64,000 bases of DNA from Mucilaginibacter sp. PAMB04168 (lineage in GTDB: Bacteria > Bacteroidota > Bacteroidia > Sphingobacteriales > Sphingobacteriaceae), in NCBI RefSeq assembly GCF_039634365.2, contig NZ_CP155079.2:2108001-2172000 (forward strand), read 5' to 3'. Numbering within the stretch: the stretch's first letter is position 1; every line of letters begins with the position of its first letter. The notes beneath the pieces are model-generated. The model was not told the DNA's origin. It worked only from the letters and a program-made list of their open reading frames with translations, and searched no databases. Below, one piece after another: positions 9,364-17,961 of this stretch. Made by a program: the position numbers and the translations under genes.

Positions 9364-10500
9364 ATGGAAAAGCAATCCGATTATTGTACTCCGAAAGTAA
9401 GCAAACAGGTTATGCTAGAGAAAGAAAATGCAAGATTACGTACGGTTAGCCGTTATTTGAATCTCAAGATCAGCAAAGAACAGGATCTTCAGCAAATCGT
9501 TGAACTAGCAGGCAAAATCTCTGGTTCGCCGATTGCCATGATCACTATTATGGATGGCGAAGCGCAGTACATAAAGTTCAGCGTCGGTACGGACATCCGC
9601 GAAGTTCCCTTACAGGATACCATTTGCCAGCATGCCATCGTACAAAAACAGCTTTTAGTAATACCTGACATCCTTGCGGATAAGCGGGTAATGCATAACC
9701 CTTTTGCCGTAGGAGAGCCCGGCCTCCGATTTTACGCAGGTTCCCCCTTGATTACACATGATGACCAGCATATGGGTACATTATGTGTGTATGATCTTAA
9801 ACCTAAAGAATTGACGGATATTCAAAAAAAGCTGCTTCATCGCATGGCTAAACAAGTGACCCGGCTCTTGGAGTTTGAAGCCAGTATCGGCGTACTTAAT
9901 GAGCAGTATCATCAAACCCGGGCGGAAGAAACCAAGCTGCGCTCTTTTTTTGAGAGCTCCAGTTCTTGTCACCTGCTGCTGGACCGGGATTTAAGGGTGG
10001 TATCTTTCAATAAAGCGCTGTCTGAAATTATGAAGAACAATTACGGGATGCCAATTTCGGAAGGTGTAAACATTGTTGATTATGTAAATCCTGGTTTTGT
10101 AGATGAGTTTACCCGGAATTGCAATAAGGCGCTGACTGGGGATAATGTGCGGGCGAAAAGTCGGGTTAACTCGCCGGAGGGGGACCTTTTCTGGTACATT
10201 AGCTACGAACCGACCCTCAATCAGGAAGGCAATATAACCGGCGTGTCCTATTGCGCTACCGATATTACCCAAACCGTACAGCATGAAAAAAAGGGGATGA
10301 TGCAGGAAGAGTCTTTTCAGAAAATTAACCATATTCTGTCAACAGAATTGCATCAGCCGTTAAATGCTGCCAGAGATGCCATGGCCGGACTGAAACTGCA
10401 GGGTTACCCAGATCACTTAACCGAATTTCATTTGCTGGAACAAGCATTTCAGGAATTGGCGGAGAAGACACATGTGGTACTCAATAATTTTAAACAATAG
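9364..10500 (+). CDS. GAF-PAS protein with degenerate histidine-kinase dimerisation helix, no ATPase domain
   Basis: The 378 residues contain a GAF domain (about 35-172, with DTICQHAI and GLRFYAGSPLITHDDQHMGT), a PAS domain (about 193-305, with LLLDRDLRVVSFNKA and ending YCATDIT) and a 60-residue helical tail. In the tail, STELHQPLNAARD aligns with the H-box SHEFRRPVATIKG of the next gene, but Thr327 replaces the phosphoacceptor His. There is no HATPase_c domain, so it cannot autophosphorylate. It is either a ligand-sensing partner, perhaps pairing with its paralog or the nearby kinase, or a decayed kinase. It is intact over its length and followed 47 bases later by its paralog. Confidence 0.85.
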   Translation: MEKQSDYCTPKVSKQVMLEKENARLRTVSRYLNLKISKEQDLQQIVELAGKISGSPIAMITIMDGEAQYIKFSVGTDIREVPLQDTICQHAIVQKQLLVIPDILADKRVMHNPFAVGEPGLRFYAGSPLITHDDQHMGTLCVYDLKPKELTDIQKKLLHRMAKQVTRLLEFEASIGVLNEQYHQTRAEETKLRSFFESSSSCHLLLDRDLRVVSFNKALSEIMKNNYGMPISEGVNIVDYVNPGFVDEFTRNCNKALTGDNVRAKSRVNSPEGDLFWYISYEPTLNQEGNITGVSYCATDITQTVQHEKKGMMQEESFQKINHILSTELHQPLNAARDAMAGLKLQGYPDHLTEFHLLEQAFQELAEKTHVVLNNFKQ

Positions 10501-10547
10501 CGTTAGCTGTAACATGATCAGCAATATCATAATATCTTCAATCCCCA

Positions 10548-11633
10548 ATGCCGCAAAGAGAACTTAACCGACTAGAAGCGGTTCACCGCTTTCTGAAAAT
10601 TCAAATCAATAAGCAGGAAGAGTTTAACGAAATTACGCAGCTCGCCGCCGACATCTGTGGTACGCCGAGTGGTTTGATCACGTTAATTGGAGAAGATACG
10701 GAATTCGTTTTGGAGAACGGTAATTTTAAGCCCAACTCCGGGCGGGATGAGTCCTTTTGTCATTACGTGCTTGAGAGTGATCACGTGATGGTTGTACCGG
10801 ATGCCCGTTTAGACTCAAGGCTACAAGATTATTCGGCAGTGACCAGGAAAGCCGGAATTCGTTTTTATGCCGGGGCGCCTCTAACCACTCATGATGGACA
10901 TCGTTTAGGAAGTTTATGTGTGATTGATCAAAAACCCGGAGCAATGACACCGCTGCAACAGGAAATGCTGGAAAATTTGGCCGGGCAGGTAATTCAGTTA
11001 TTGGAATTTGAAAGCAATCTCCATTTTCTCAAATTGCAGTATCTGGAGGCTAAACGTACGGAGCTGATTATGCGCTCATTTTTTGAGAGTACGGCGAGCA
11101 GTCATTTATTATTGGACCGGAATTTCCGTGTACTGGCCTATAATAAGGCGGTGACCTTGTTTATCCGCAAAGCCTACGGAGTAGACATGAAAGAGGGAAT
11201 GGATGTGAAGCAATTCATCAACGAGGTTTACATGGCCGATTTTATGGAAAATTGTAGCCGGGCATTAGCCGGGGAGAGTATTAAGCGGGAACGCCTGCTA
11301 GACTTTGCCGGCCATTCCGTTTGGTGTATGCTGACTTATGACCCCGCGAGGGATGCTGATGGAAACATCATCGGCATTTCGTATAATTCTACAGATATTA
11401 CGGAGAGAGTATTTAGGCAACAAGCGGTAGTGGATCAACAGGTACAATTGGACCGTATAGCTTATATTCAATCCCACGAGTTCCGCAGGCCGGTAGCAAC
11501 CATCAAGGGTTTAATAGATTTGCTCAGTATGGATGGCTATGCCGAAGCATATCCTTTATTAAAAGTAATGAAAAAAGAAATTGAGCTGATTGATGCCAAG
11601 ATAGCAGAGGTGGTAAATTTCACTGATATCTAA
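10548..11633 (+). CDS. GAF-PAS protein ending in a HisKA-type helix with intact H-box, no ATPase domain
   Basis: This is a paralog of the preceding gene (361 residues) with the same architecture: GAF about 8-155 (GIRFYAGAPLTTHDGHRLGSLCVID), PAS about 177-290 (LLLDRNFRVLAYNKA), then a dimerisation helix. His310 in SHEFRRPVATIKG is conserved, so it could accept phosphate from another kinase, but no ATP-binding domain follows before the stop. Proteins of this form might work as phosphotransfer modules or as regulators that dimerise with full kinases. The tandem copies, one with and one without the His, suggest divergence after duplication. Function beyond small-molecule or redox sensing cannot be stated. 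Confidence 0.85.
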   Translation: MPQRELNRLEAVHRFLKIQINKQEEFNEITQLAADICGTPSGLITLIGEDTEFVLENGNFKPNSGRDESFCHYVLESDHVMVVPDARLDSRLQDYSAVTRKAGIRFYAGAPLTTHDGHRLGSLCVIDQKPGAMTPLQQEMLENLAGQVIQLLEFESNLHFLKLQYLEAKRTELIMRSFFESTASSHLLLDRNFRVLAYNKAVTLFIRKAYGVDMKEGMDVKQFINEVYMADFMENCSRALAGESIKRERLLDFAGHSVWCMLTYDPARDADGNIIGISYNSTDITERVFRQQAVVDQQVQLDRIAYIQSHEFRRPVATIKGLIDLLSMDGYAEAYPLLKVMKKEIELIDAKIAEVVNFTDI

Positions 11634-11871
11634 TAACACATTCATAAGGAATATTTACTACCTGCAATTACATAAAGTTCTTGAAGGCGCCTCTTTTTTT
11701 ATTGCGCTAAAAAGCAGCTTCAAATCAGTTTAATGCTGTCTTTTCAATGCATCATCACAAAGTAATCAAGCATCTTGTCCTTAGTGCTTTCTAGGGTATG
11801 CCAGGCATAATGCCCCGAAAAATCTGCTTAATCCTTTTGCGTTAATACGAAAGTTTAAAACTTTCAGCAAA

Positions 11872-12216
11872 ATGAAGGGTTTCCAATCAAAAAAATTATT
11901 CAAAATAATTGGCAGCATGATAGACACGACCAAAACCACCGCAGCTATGAGGTTTATGTTTGTGAGTGAAGAAGAAATCGTCTTTTGCACTTCTGACTTA
12001 AACGCGTATAAATCCCACATTCATCCGCATGACATTGGCCAAATCTCCAGCGGGGATCAGGTAGAAGTTGCAGACAAACCTTATCAAATTGATAGTATTC
12101 AAATTGAACATTACTCCTGGCCTATGGAAGGACATGTATTAAATCAAGTTGGCGTTCTATATCCTTATACCATCAACATTACCTTAAATTTATCGCGGCT
12201 TTTTGATGAGTGGTAG
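11872..12216 (+). CDS. Hypothetical 114-residue soluble protein
   Basis: I do not recognise the family. The protein begins MKGFQSKKLFKIIGSMIDTT and is mixed alpha/beta in composition, without signal peptide, membrane segment or metal motif. The stretch HIHPHDIGQISSGDQVEV looks like a small beta-barrel or PilZ-like strand pattern, but this is weak. The plus-strand reading has normal amino-acid use; the overlapping minus-strand frame at 11781-12020 does not. It stands alone between the GAF-PAS pair and mnmE, 238 bases after the former. Confidence 0.55.
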   Translation: MKGFQSKKLFKIIGSMIDTTKTTAAMRFMFVSEEEIVFCTSDLNAYKSHIHPHDIGQISSGDQVEVADKPYQIDSIQIEHYSWPMEGHVLNQVGVLYPYTINITLNLSRLFDEW

Positions 12217-12561
12217 CGAATAAAACAGGAATTCGAAACAAAGGAATTGATGACGTAAATGATACTATATCTACATAACCTTAATAAAGTAGCTAACTTT
12301 TAAGCCAGCTACGCAAGGCCATCTCTCGGTACAAACAAAAATCGCGTCTGGGAGATACGGAACAAAAATAATGCCCAGGGGGATGCGAGGCTGTAGGTGC
12401 CGTTCAACCAGCAAACTTGTATGTTACAGTAAAATGGTAACAAAAAGCATAAATATTCCGAATGTTTTTGTTTATAACAGCTTTATAATGTGAAGTTTAG
12501 GAGGTTAAAAAATGGTGATTTTTTATGCTTTGTTTTGATTTATAAGTAATTGATTAATAAA
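12217..12561. other. Gene-free stretch before mnmE 3' end
   Basis: No protein-like frame was seen. CTGGG at 12349-12353 and CCCAG at 12374-12378 could pair. An A/T-rich hairpin (about 12507-12526) could act as a weak terminator for mnmE on the minus strand. Nothing firmer can be supported. Confidence 0.3.
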
Positions 12562-13941
12562 TTACTTTCCGATACAAAATTTAGAAAATATGTTATCCAG
12601 CAAATCATCGGTGGTAACTGCGCCTGTAATTTCGCCGAGATAGTGGAGGGCTTGTTTAATGTCCATAGCCAGGAAATCAGATGTAACTTGCATGTCAATA
12701 CCTTGTAGGGTTTTAATGAGCGCCTGCTCGGTTTTTTGAAGCGCTTCCAAATGGCGTATATTGGTAACCAGCGTTTCGTTACCATTCAACTTTCCTTGTA
12801 TGGTGGTATTGTATATGAGCTGTTTTAGCTCATCAATATGCAGCTTTTCCTTTGCAGATATGGCGGCCAAGGTAGTGCCCTCCGGTAAAGCCAATTGGTA
12901 TGTATCAAGCTCAGGTTGTGAAGCATCTATCTTATTCGCTACGGCTATAGCTGGCAGGCCGGATTTGTACAAGCTGGCAAGATCTTGCTGCAATTCGGCA
13001 GGAGTAAGGTCTTCCACATCAAATACGTACAATAGCAGGGCCGACTGGCTTATCTTTTCCATCGTTTTCTGTACGCCAATTTGCTCAATAGCATCGGTGG
13101 CCTCACGTATACCGGCCGTATCAATCAATCTAAAATTAATGCCGTTGATGTTGAGCGTTTCTTCGATAGTATCGCGGGTGGTACCGGCTATATGGCTTAC
13201 AATGGCACGATCCTCGTTAAGCAAGGCATTAAGCAGGGTTGATTTTCCGGCATTGGGCCTGCCAGCAATTACAGTGTTAATGCCTTGCTTTACCGCATTA
13301 CCTAATTCAAACGATTGGATAAGTTTGCCAATAATGCGGGTAAGATCATGTATAAGTTGCTTAAGCTGCGCACGGTTCGCAAATTCCACATCCTCTTCCG
13401 AAAAATCAAGCTCCAGCTCTATCATCGAGGCAAAATGCACCAGTTGTTCGCGTAGCGATTGCAGTTCGGTACTGTAACCGCCTCGCAATTGCTGTAAAGC
13501 AACCTGCTGCGAAGCTTTAGAGTCGGAGGCAATGAGGTCGGCCACGGCTTCGGCTTGCGAGAGGTCAAACTGGCCGTTCAGGAAAGCACGGAGCGTAAAT
13601 TCGCCCGGTTTGGCGGAGCGCGCGCCTTGCTTAATAAGCAGTTTGATAATAGACTGGATAATATAGTTAGAACCGTGGCATGAAATCTCAACCACGTTCT
13701 CGCGGGTGTAGGAGCGGGGGGCAATAAACAGCGACATTAATACTTCATCCAACACCAGGCCATTATCCACAATGGTGCCGAAGTGCAGGGTATGTGAGGC
13801 CTGTTTAGTTAAGTCTTTGCCTTTGAAAACGCTATTGGCAATGGTTAAGGCATCCGGTCCGGACAGACGGATCACACCAATGGCGCCTGTTCCGTTGGGT
13901 GTAGCCAGTGCTACAATGGTATCCTGTGTAAATTGATTCAT
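12562..13941 (-). CDS. mnmE: tRNA uridine-5-carboxymethylaminomethyl(34) synthesis GTPase MnmE
   Basis: With MnmG, MnmE installs the carboxymethylaminomethyl group on U34 of tRNAs that read NNA and NNG codons. The 459-residue protein has the N-terminal tetrahydrofolate-binding domain (ATPNGTGAIGVIRLSGPDAL) and a G domain inserted in the helical domain: G1 GRPNAGKST (227-235), G2 TTRDT (254-258), G3 DTAG (274-277), G4 NKID (336-339). It ends in the diagnostic FCIGK, whose Cys is essential in the family. It is transcribed alone on the minus strand. Length and motifs are complete. Confidence 0.98.
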   Translation of the reverse strand: MNQFTQDTIVALATPNGTGAIGVIRLSGPDALTIANSVFKGKDLTKQASHTLHFGTIVDNGLVLDEVLMSLFIAPRSYTRENVVEISCHGSNYIIQSIIKLLIKQGARSAKPGEFTLRAFLNGQFDLSQAEAVADLIASDSKASQQVALQQLRGGYSTELQSLREQLVHFASMIELELDFSEEDVEFANRAQLKQLIHDLTRIIGKLIQSFELGNAVKQGINTVIAGRPNAGKSTLLNALLNEDRAIVSHIAGTTRDTIEETLNINGINFRLIDTAGIREATDAIEQIGVQKTMEKISQSALLLYVFDVEDLTPAELQQDLASLYKSGLPAIAVANKIDASQPELDTYQLALPEGTTLAAISAKEKLHIDELKQLIYNTTIQGKLNGNETLVTNIRHLEALQKTEQALIKTLQGIDMQVTSDFLAMDIKQALHYLGEITGAVTTDDLLDNIFSKFCIGK

Positions 13942-14342
13942 GCAGGTTACAAAAATGCAGTTTTACAAGCTGACTTGTGTTGAATACGGGTAAAAAATAA
14001 TGGCTAGGCCAAGGGGAGCTAAAGGCATCAGAGCATAGGTTATACAAGTGTTCCGTCTGATTTACGCTTATGCTGAAATATACTGATTTTCAATATTAAA
14101 CAAGTTTAGTGACAAGGTTGTGTCAATGAGGTGAACATAGATAATCTTTTACCAATAATGCATTAAGCTTTTAAGGGATGTTTCATCGAGTTCCGGAAGA
14201 GATCATTGAACACCTGGGTTAAAATATACTATAGAAGAGATAATAACACCACAAATGTTTGAATAGACAAAACATAAAGTGCTTTAATGAAATTCTCTAA
14301 AGTAAAAGGCCATAGACAACAAACCCAAGACCCAGACCACAA
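13942..14342. other. Gene-free stretch upstream of mnmE and the DUF4385 gene
   Basis: This is a divergent intergenic region of 401 bases. It presumably carries both promoters, but I saw no clear TAnnTTTG box at a usable distance. The short minus-strand frame at 13832-14047 overlaps the start of mnmE in another phase and has a composition unlike a protein. Confidence 0.3.
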
Positions 14343-14849
14343 ATGCCGAAGGCGCCGTTTAATTATACATTGAGTTTCGATAAGATTGATTTCAGGCAGC
14401 AGCCCGAGTTTTACCGTATCGGTAAGGGTGAGCAGGGGGTGTTATTGATACAACCTTATAAAAATGAAATACTTCCTCACTGGCGGTTTAAATCGCCAGC
14501 CATCGCTCAAACATCAGCCGAAACCATTTATAAACTATTTTTGGAATACAAGAGCCAGCATGATTTTGTAGGAATGGATATGGCTCGCAAATTTTTGCAG
14601 ATGGGTTATACCCGGTCGCGCCGTTATGCCAATCACAAGAGTGGCAAAAAGTATGACGGACCGGTGCCAGCAGATAAAAAGGGGCAAAGTGGCTCACATG
14701 GACGCAATCAGTTACCACAGGTAGTTGATGAAATTAAAGCTGCATCAGCACGCATATTTTATGAGTACTGGCAAAAAGCTAAGAATGACAGCGATTACCA
14801 GCAGATGGCCTTACAGCATCGTCAGCAGTACGAAACCACCTACAAATAA
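14343..14849 (+). CDS. DUF4385 family protein
   Basis: The 168-residue cytoplasmic protein matches the DUF4385 pattern I remember: FRQQPEFYRIGKGEQGVLLI at the N-terminus, a (Y)KNEILPHWRFKSP block, then DFVGMDMARKFLQMGYTRSR followed by RYANHKSGKKY. The function of the family is unknown. The run of Arg, Lys, His and aromatic residues in the second half suggests nucleic-acid or nucleotide contact, but this is speculation. It is a single gene, convergent with the lipoprotein gene that follows. Confidence 0.8.
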   Translation: MPKAPFNYTLSFDKIDFRQQPEFYRIGKGEQGVLLIQPYKNEILPHWRFKSPAIAQTSAETIYKLFLEYKSQHDFVGMDMARKFLQMGYTRSRRYANHKSGKKYDGPVPADKKGQSGSHGRNQLPQVVDEIKAASARIFYEYWQKAKNDSDYQQMALQHRQQYETTYK

Positions 14850-14862
14850 ATGGAGAGCAGTA

Positions 14863-15336
14863 TTATTTCTTGATATAGATTTGAGCACCTATGCAGCATG
14901 CGTTAATTGGGCACACTACTGTCCAGGTTAATGTTGTCCTTTTTTCGTTCAATTTATAAGTGAAACTTTGATCGGGACTATCAGTATGTAAAATAAGGTT
15001 TTTTTCATCGGCGTATGGTGTATTATCGGCCGGTGAATAACGTTTTACGTTATAAATTTCAACTAATTCGCCATTTTTTATCCTGTAGTTAGCAACAAAC
15101 TTTGAGGTGAAGCCTAAAATTTGGCCGGTTGTTGCATCAAAACGTTTGCTTGACATGGTCAGAATGCCATTATTATCAAATTTCAACTCCGAACTGGTGT
15201 GCGGCGCAAAGTTGTTACTGGTTGCTGGCAGTAGCCACTGCCCAACCAATTCGTTCGCACTGTTATTGCTGTCTTTTTTACAGGCAAAACAAAGGATGCT
15301 TATTAAAACCAACACATGCAGCGTATACTTTCTCAT
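14863..15336 (-). CDS. Lipocalin-like lipoprotein
   Basis: The 157-residue lipoprotein starts at the ATG at 15336 (MRKYTLHVLVLISILCFACK followed by KD). The longer frame to 15450 only adds residues in front of the signal. After the Cys, NELVGQWLLPATSN, SELKFDNNGILTM and NYRIKNGELVEIYNV give the strand pattern of lipocalin-like domains common in Bacteroidota. Ligand and role are unknown. Two cysteines close together near the end (PINACC) are unusual for a periplasmic lipoprotein and might form a disulfide. Confidence 0.6.
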   Translation of the reverse strand: MRKYTLHVLVLISILCFACKKDSNNSANELVGQWLLPATSNNFAPHTSSELKFDNNGILTMSSKRFDATTGQILGFTSKFVANYRIKNGELVEIYNVKRYSPADNTPYADEKNLILHTDSPDQSFTYKLNEKRTTLTWTVVCPINACCIGAQIYIKK

Positions 15337-15537
15337 AACAAGTTTTTTAATCAATACGTATGGCTTCAATAATATGTAACACTCCTGAAAATTAGTTTCC
15401 GGACTTGTACGGTTAACGGCTGTGTACAATACTGCTGTTATTTTATGCATCCTTCCGGTTGCCGGAAACGATGTATATCAAAACCTTTACAAAGCACAAC
15501 GCAGCGTGGCACTATACATGTTGCTAAACAAGCACTT

Positions 15538-15768
15538 ATGAACAAACAATTTATATTGCTATCCAAAAGCTGCTTCCTTGCAATGATTTTTGTTAGCTTG
15601 CTTATAACGGCCTGTCAATCACCATCAAAAAAGCAGCACCAGGATAAGTTGCAAAAGGCCAATACCTTGCAAAATCCGAATGCTGAGGCCACCACCGACC
15701 CCGAAAATATGATTGGCAGCGGCAATTTAACAGATAGTACGCGTACTGATACTGGCGTTCGGCGTTGA
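15538..15768 (+). CDS. Small hypothetical lipoprotein
   Basis: This is a 76-residue protein from the ATG at 15538: a hydrophobic signal ending LLITACQSPSKKQ, hence a lipoprotein, then a polar, Asn/Thr/Asp-rich tail (NPNAEATTDPENMIGSG) that looks disordered. The upstream in-frame codons from 15445 run into the promoter side of the divergent lipocalin-like gene and are unlikely to be translated. It ends one base before the stop of the convergent HAD gene. No family recognised. Confidence 0.5.
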   Translation: MNKQFILLSKSCFLAMIFVSLLITACQSPSKKQHQDKLQKANTLQNPNAEATTDPENMIGSGNLTDSTRTDTGVRR

Positions 15769-15769
15769 G

Positions 15770-16414
15770 TTATAGCAATTCTTTCAATTCGCTGAATTGT
15801 GCAACTGTAGCTACCGGGTCGCCTTGTACATCACCAAATCCATATGCCGCAAATATAATGGGTACGCCTGCTTTAACAGCACTGTCATAATCGCCTTGTG
15901 TATCGCCAACGTATACCGGGTTTTTCAGCTCAAAATCTTGTACAACATCTATAATATTCTGAAACTTGGGCTGGCCTTTGGTGCCATAACACTGGTGTCC
16001 TTTAAACAGCCTCTCCAAATTATTTAACGTCAGGAAAGTTTCAATGTAACCGCACTGGCAGTTGCTCACCACAAACAACTGGTATTTGTTATGTAGGTAT
16101 TCCAGCGTAGGTATCAGGTCGGGGTATAAATCTCCGCCTTTGGCGTTTAATGTGTCTAGCTCGTACTTCGCACTTAGCGCCTTAAACTCATTGCGGCGTT
16201 CTTCGGTAAGGTAAGGCGCCAGCTTCTCAAAAATCGCATCATAAGCCATCCCGGCAATTGAGCGTACAATATCCTGAGTAACATCATCTTTTACAAAATC
16301 AAGTTCTTCCTTGGCTTGTTGCCAGGCAGCGGCCACGTTAGCGGTCGAATCCCACAGGGTTCCGTCAAGGTCAAATATAATGCTGTCAAAGTGGTTCTTT
16401 AGTTGGGTATTCAT
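15770..16414 (-). CDS. HAD-superfamily phosphatase, phosphoglycolate-phosphatase-like
   Basis: This is a small-molecule phosphatase of the HAD superfamily (214 residues). Motif I is FDLDGTLWDS (catalytic Asp15 and Asp17). Motif II is VVSNCQ. A conserved Lys lies in the GQPKFQN segment, and motif IV is GDTQGDYDSAVKAG. The helical cap between motifs I and II is the C1 type found in Gph and PgmB proteins. The substrate cannot be read from the sequence. A TACTTTTG -7 box lies about 20 bases upstream of the ATG on the minus strand. Confidence 0.88.
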   Translation of the reverse strand: MNTQLKNHFDSIIFDLDGTLWDSTANVAAAWQQAKEELDFVKDDVTQDIVRSIAGMAYDAIFEKLAPYLTEERRNEFKALSAKYELDTLNAKGGDLYPDLIPTLEYLHNKYQLFVVSNCQCGYIETFLTLNNLERLFKGHQCYGTKGQPKFQNIIDVVQDFELKNPVYVGDTQGDYDSAVKAGVPIIFAAYGFGDVQGDPVATVAQFSELKELL

Positions 16415-16431
16415 ATAAAATTAGTAAGCGG

Positions 16432-16439
16432 CAAAAGTA
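16432..16439 (-). promoter_or_regulatory. -7 box (TAnnTTTG type) for the HAD gene
   Basis: On the minus strand this reads TACTTTTG, a full match to the Bacteroidota -7 consensus, 17 bases before the ATG. I see no clear TTG -33 element at the expected spacing. Confidence 0.4.
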
Positions 16440-16588
16440 AGGGATTATATAAAAGGGCTTTGTTTTTAATTCGTAAAAGTTAACGTAACTAAGTGCTAAT
16501 TTTAGCGGTATGGCCAGCAACAAATAATTACATTAACCTGTTAGTAATCATCCCAATATTGGGCATCTTGCAACATTTAAGTTAAATT

Positions 16589-17842
16589 ATGCGTCACGGT
16601 GGTTTTTTTCAGCTGTTTTTAATATTCATAGTCATCAGTATTTTGATGGACTTATATGTTCATCAGGGCTTGCGCACCTTACTTTTAGGTAATAGTAAAA
16701 CTACCCGGCGCGTTATTTTGTGGATCTATTGGGTAATTAGTTTAGGTATAGTAGTACTGTTTTTGCTTAGTTTGAGCAGTGCCAGCAAGCCGCCCGGCAT
16801 GAAACCTTACCATCAATGGGTGCTTAGCCTTTTCCTGGGCTTTTTGGTAAGCAAAATTGTGTTTATCCTGGTGCTGGTATTGGGCGATGCCTATCGTTTG
16901 ATAGCCGGCCTCGTTAACGTAATCCGTAAAACGCCTGAACAAGGTAGCTATATACCCTCGCGGCGCAAATTTGTAAGCGAGGCCGCCGTATTGCTGGCTG
17001 CTGTACCGTTCAGCTCTTTTTTGTATGCAATGTTTAAGGGCAAGTACGATTACCGGGTACATAAGCAAACGTTGTATTTTAATGATTTGCCCCAAGCGTT
17101 TGACGGGTTCACCATCACCCAGCTATCTGACATACACTCGGGCAGCTTTGATAGCGCTGCAGCTGTACAGCGGGGTATTGATCTGGCCAATGCCCAAAAG
17201 TCGGACCTGTTTGTATTTACCGGCGATTTGGTAAATAATGTAGCCAGTGAGATTGAACCTTACATAAGCCAGTTTGGCCAGTTAAAGGCTCCTTATGGGC
17301 AATACTCTATCTTAGGTAATCATGACTATGGCGATTATGTAGAGTGGGGCAGTGCACAGGAAAAAGCAGACAATTTGCGAAAATTAAAAGAGCACCACAA
17401 AGCTTTAGGTTACAGATTGCTGCTGGATGAAAACCTGGAGCTGGAGAAAGACGGGCAAAAAATTACGCTCATTGGTGTTCAAAACTGGGGGCGGGGATTT
17501 ATACAGATGGGAAGTTTAGATAAAGCCTTACAAGGCGTAGATCCTGCTGCGTTTAAAGTATTGCTCTCACATGACCCTACGCACTGGGAAGAGATTGTCC
17601 GGTACCACCCAACCCAAATTCATCTAACTTTATCGGGCCATACACATGGTGCCCAGTTTGGTATCGAGACTGATAGCCTGCGCTGGAGCCCGGTAAAGTA
17701 CCGCTACCTTAACTGGGCCGGCATATTGGAGCAGAATAAACGTTACCTATATGTAAACCGTGGTTTCGGCTTTCTGGCATTCTCCGGTCGCCTGGGCATT
17801 TGGCCGGAGATTACGGTAATTGAATTAAAGCGGAAAGCATAA
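16589..17842 (+). CDS. Membrane-anchored metallophosphoesterase (YkuE-like)
   Basis: The 417-residue protein starts with about four hydrophobic helices (residues 1-150), followed by a calcineurin-like phosphoesterase domain. All metal-binding motifs are present: QLSDIHSGSFD, FTGDLVNN, LGNHDYGDY, LSHDPTHW and LSGHTHGAQFG. This layout matches YkuE-type metallophosphoesterases of Bacteroidota and Firmicutes, which act at the membrane; substrates proposed elsewhere include lipid phosphates such as UDP-diacylglucosamine-like molecules. The catalytic domain appears to face the side opposite the last helix, which I cannot fix. It is a single gene closed by a strong terminator. Confidence 0.9.
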   Translation: MRHGGFFQLFLIFIVISILMDLYVHQGLRTLLLGNSKTTRRVILWIYWVISLGIVVLFLLSLSSASKPPGMKPYHQWVLSLFLGFLVSKIVFILVLVLGDAYRLIAGLVNVIRKTPEQGSYIPSRRKFVSEAAVLLAAVPFSSFLYAMFKGKYDYRVHKQTLYFNDLPQAFDGFTITQLSDIHSGSFDSAAAVQRGIDLANAQKSDLFVFTGDLVNNVASEIEPYISQFGQLKAPYGQYSILGNHDYGDYVEWGSAQEKADNLRKLKEHHKALGYRLLLDENLELEKDGQKITLIGVQNWGRGFIQMGSLDKALQGVDPAAFKVLLSHDPTHWEEIVRYHPTQIHLTLSGHTHGAQFGIETDSLRWSPVKYRYLNWAGILEQNKRYLYVNRGFGFLAFSGRLGIWPEITVIELKRKA

Positions 17843-17910
17843 AAGACCAATTCCAGCCACCATGCCTGTCGGCAATTGCCTAAGGACCTCCCGCCGCATT
17901 CTGTTAATAC

Positions 17911-17946
17911 AAAAAAAGCACGACTTGTAGAGGTCGTGCTTTTTTG
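17911..17946. terminator. Rho-independent terminator, bidirectional
   Basis: Arms AGCACGAC (17917-17924) and GTCGTGCT (17933-17940) enclose an eight-base loop. A run of A precedes and a run of T follows, so it can serve both the metallophosphoesterase gene and the convergent minus-strand operon ending at 17962. Confidence 0.9.
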
Positions 17947-17961
17947 TATATGTTAATTACC

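Noticed and set aside
11781..12020. 79-codon minus-strand frame with a hydrophobic stretch
   Set aside because: It overlaps the 114-residue plus-strand gene, whose amino-acid use is more protein-like; the hydrophobic part is an antisense effect.
12339..12420. Possible small structured RNA
   Set aside because: Only a five-base pairing (CTGGG/CCCAG) was found, with no tRNA-like arms or T-loop sequence.
12761..13477. Long 238-codon plus-strand frame
   Set aside because: It is exactly antisense to mnmE, very rich in Ser and Cys, with no family match; mnmE is complete and certain.
15770..16414. HAD phosphatase as the missing phosphatase of the inositol-lipid pathway
   Set aside because: It is a soluble Gph-like protein, 2.5 kb outside the cluster and transcribed separately; nothing links it to lipid substrates.
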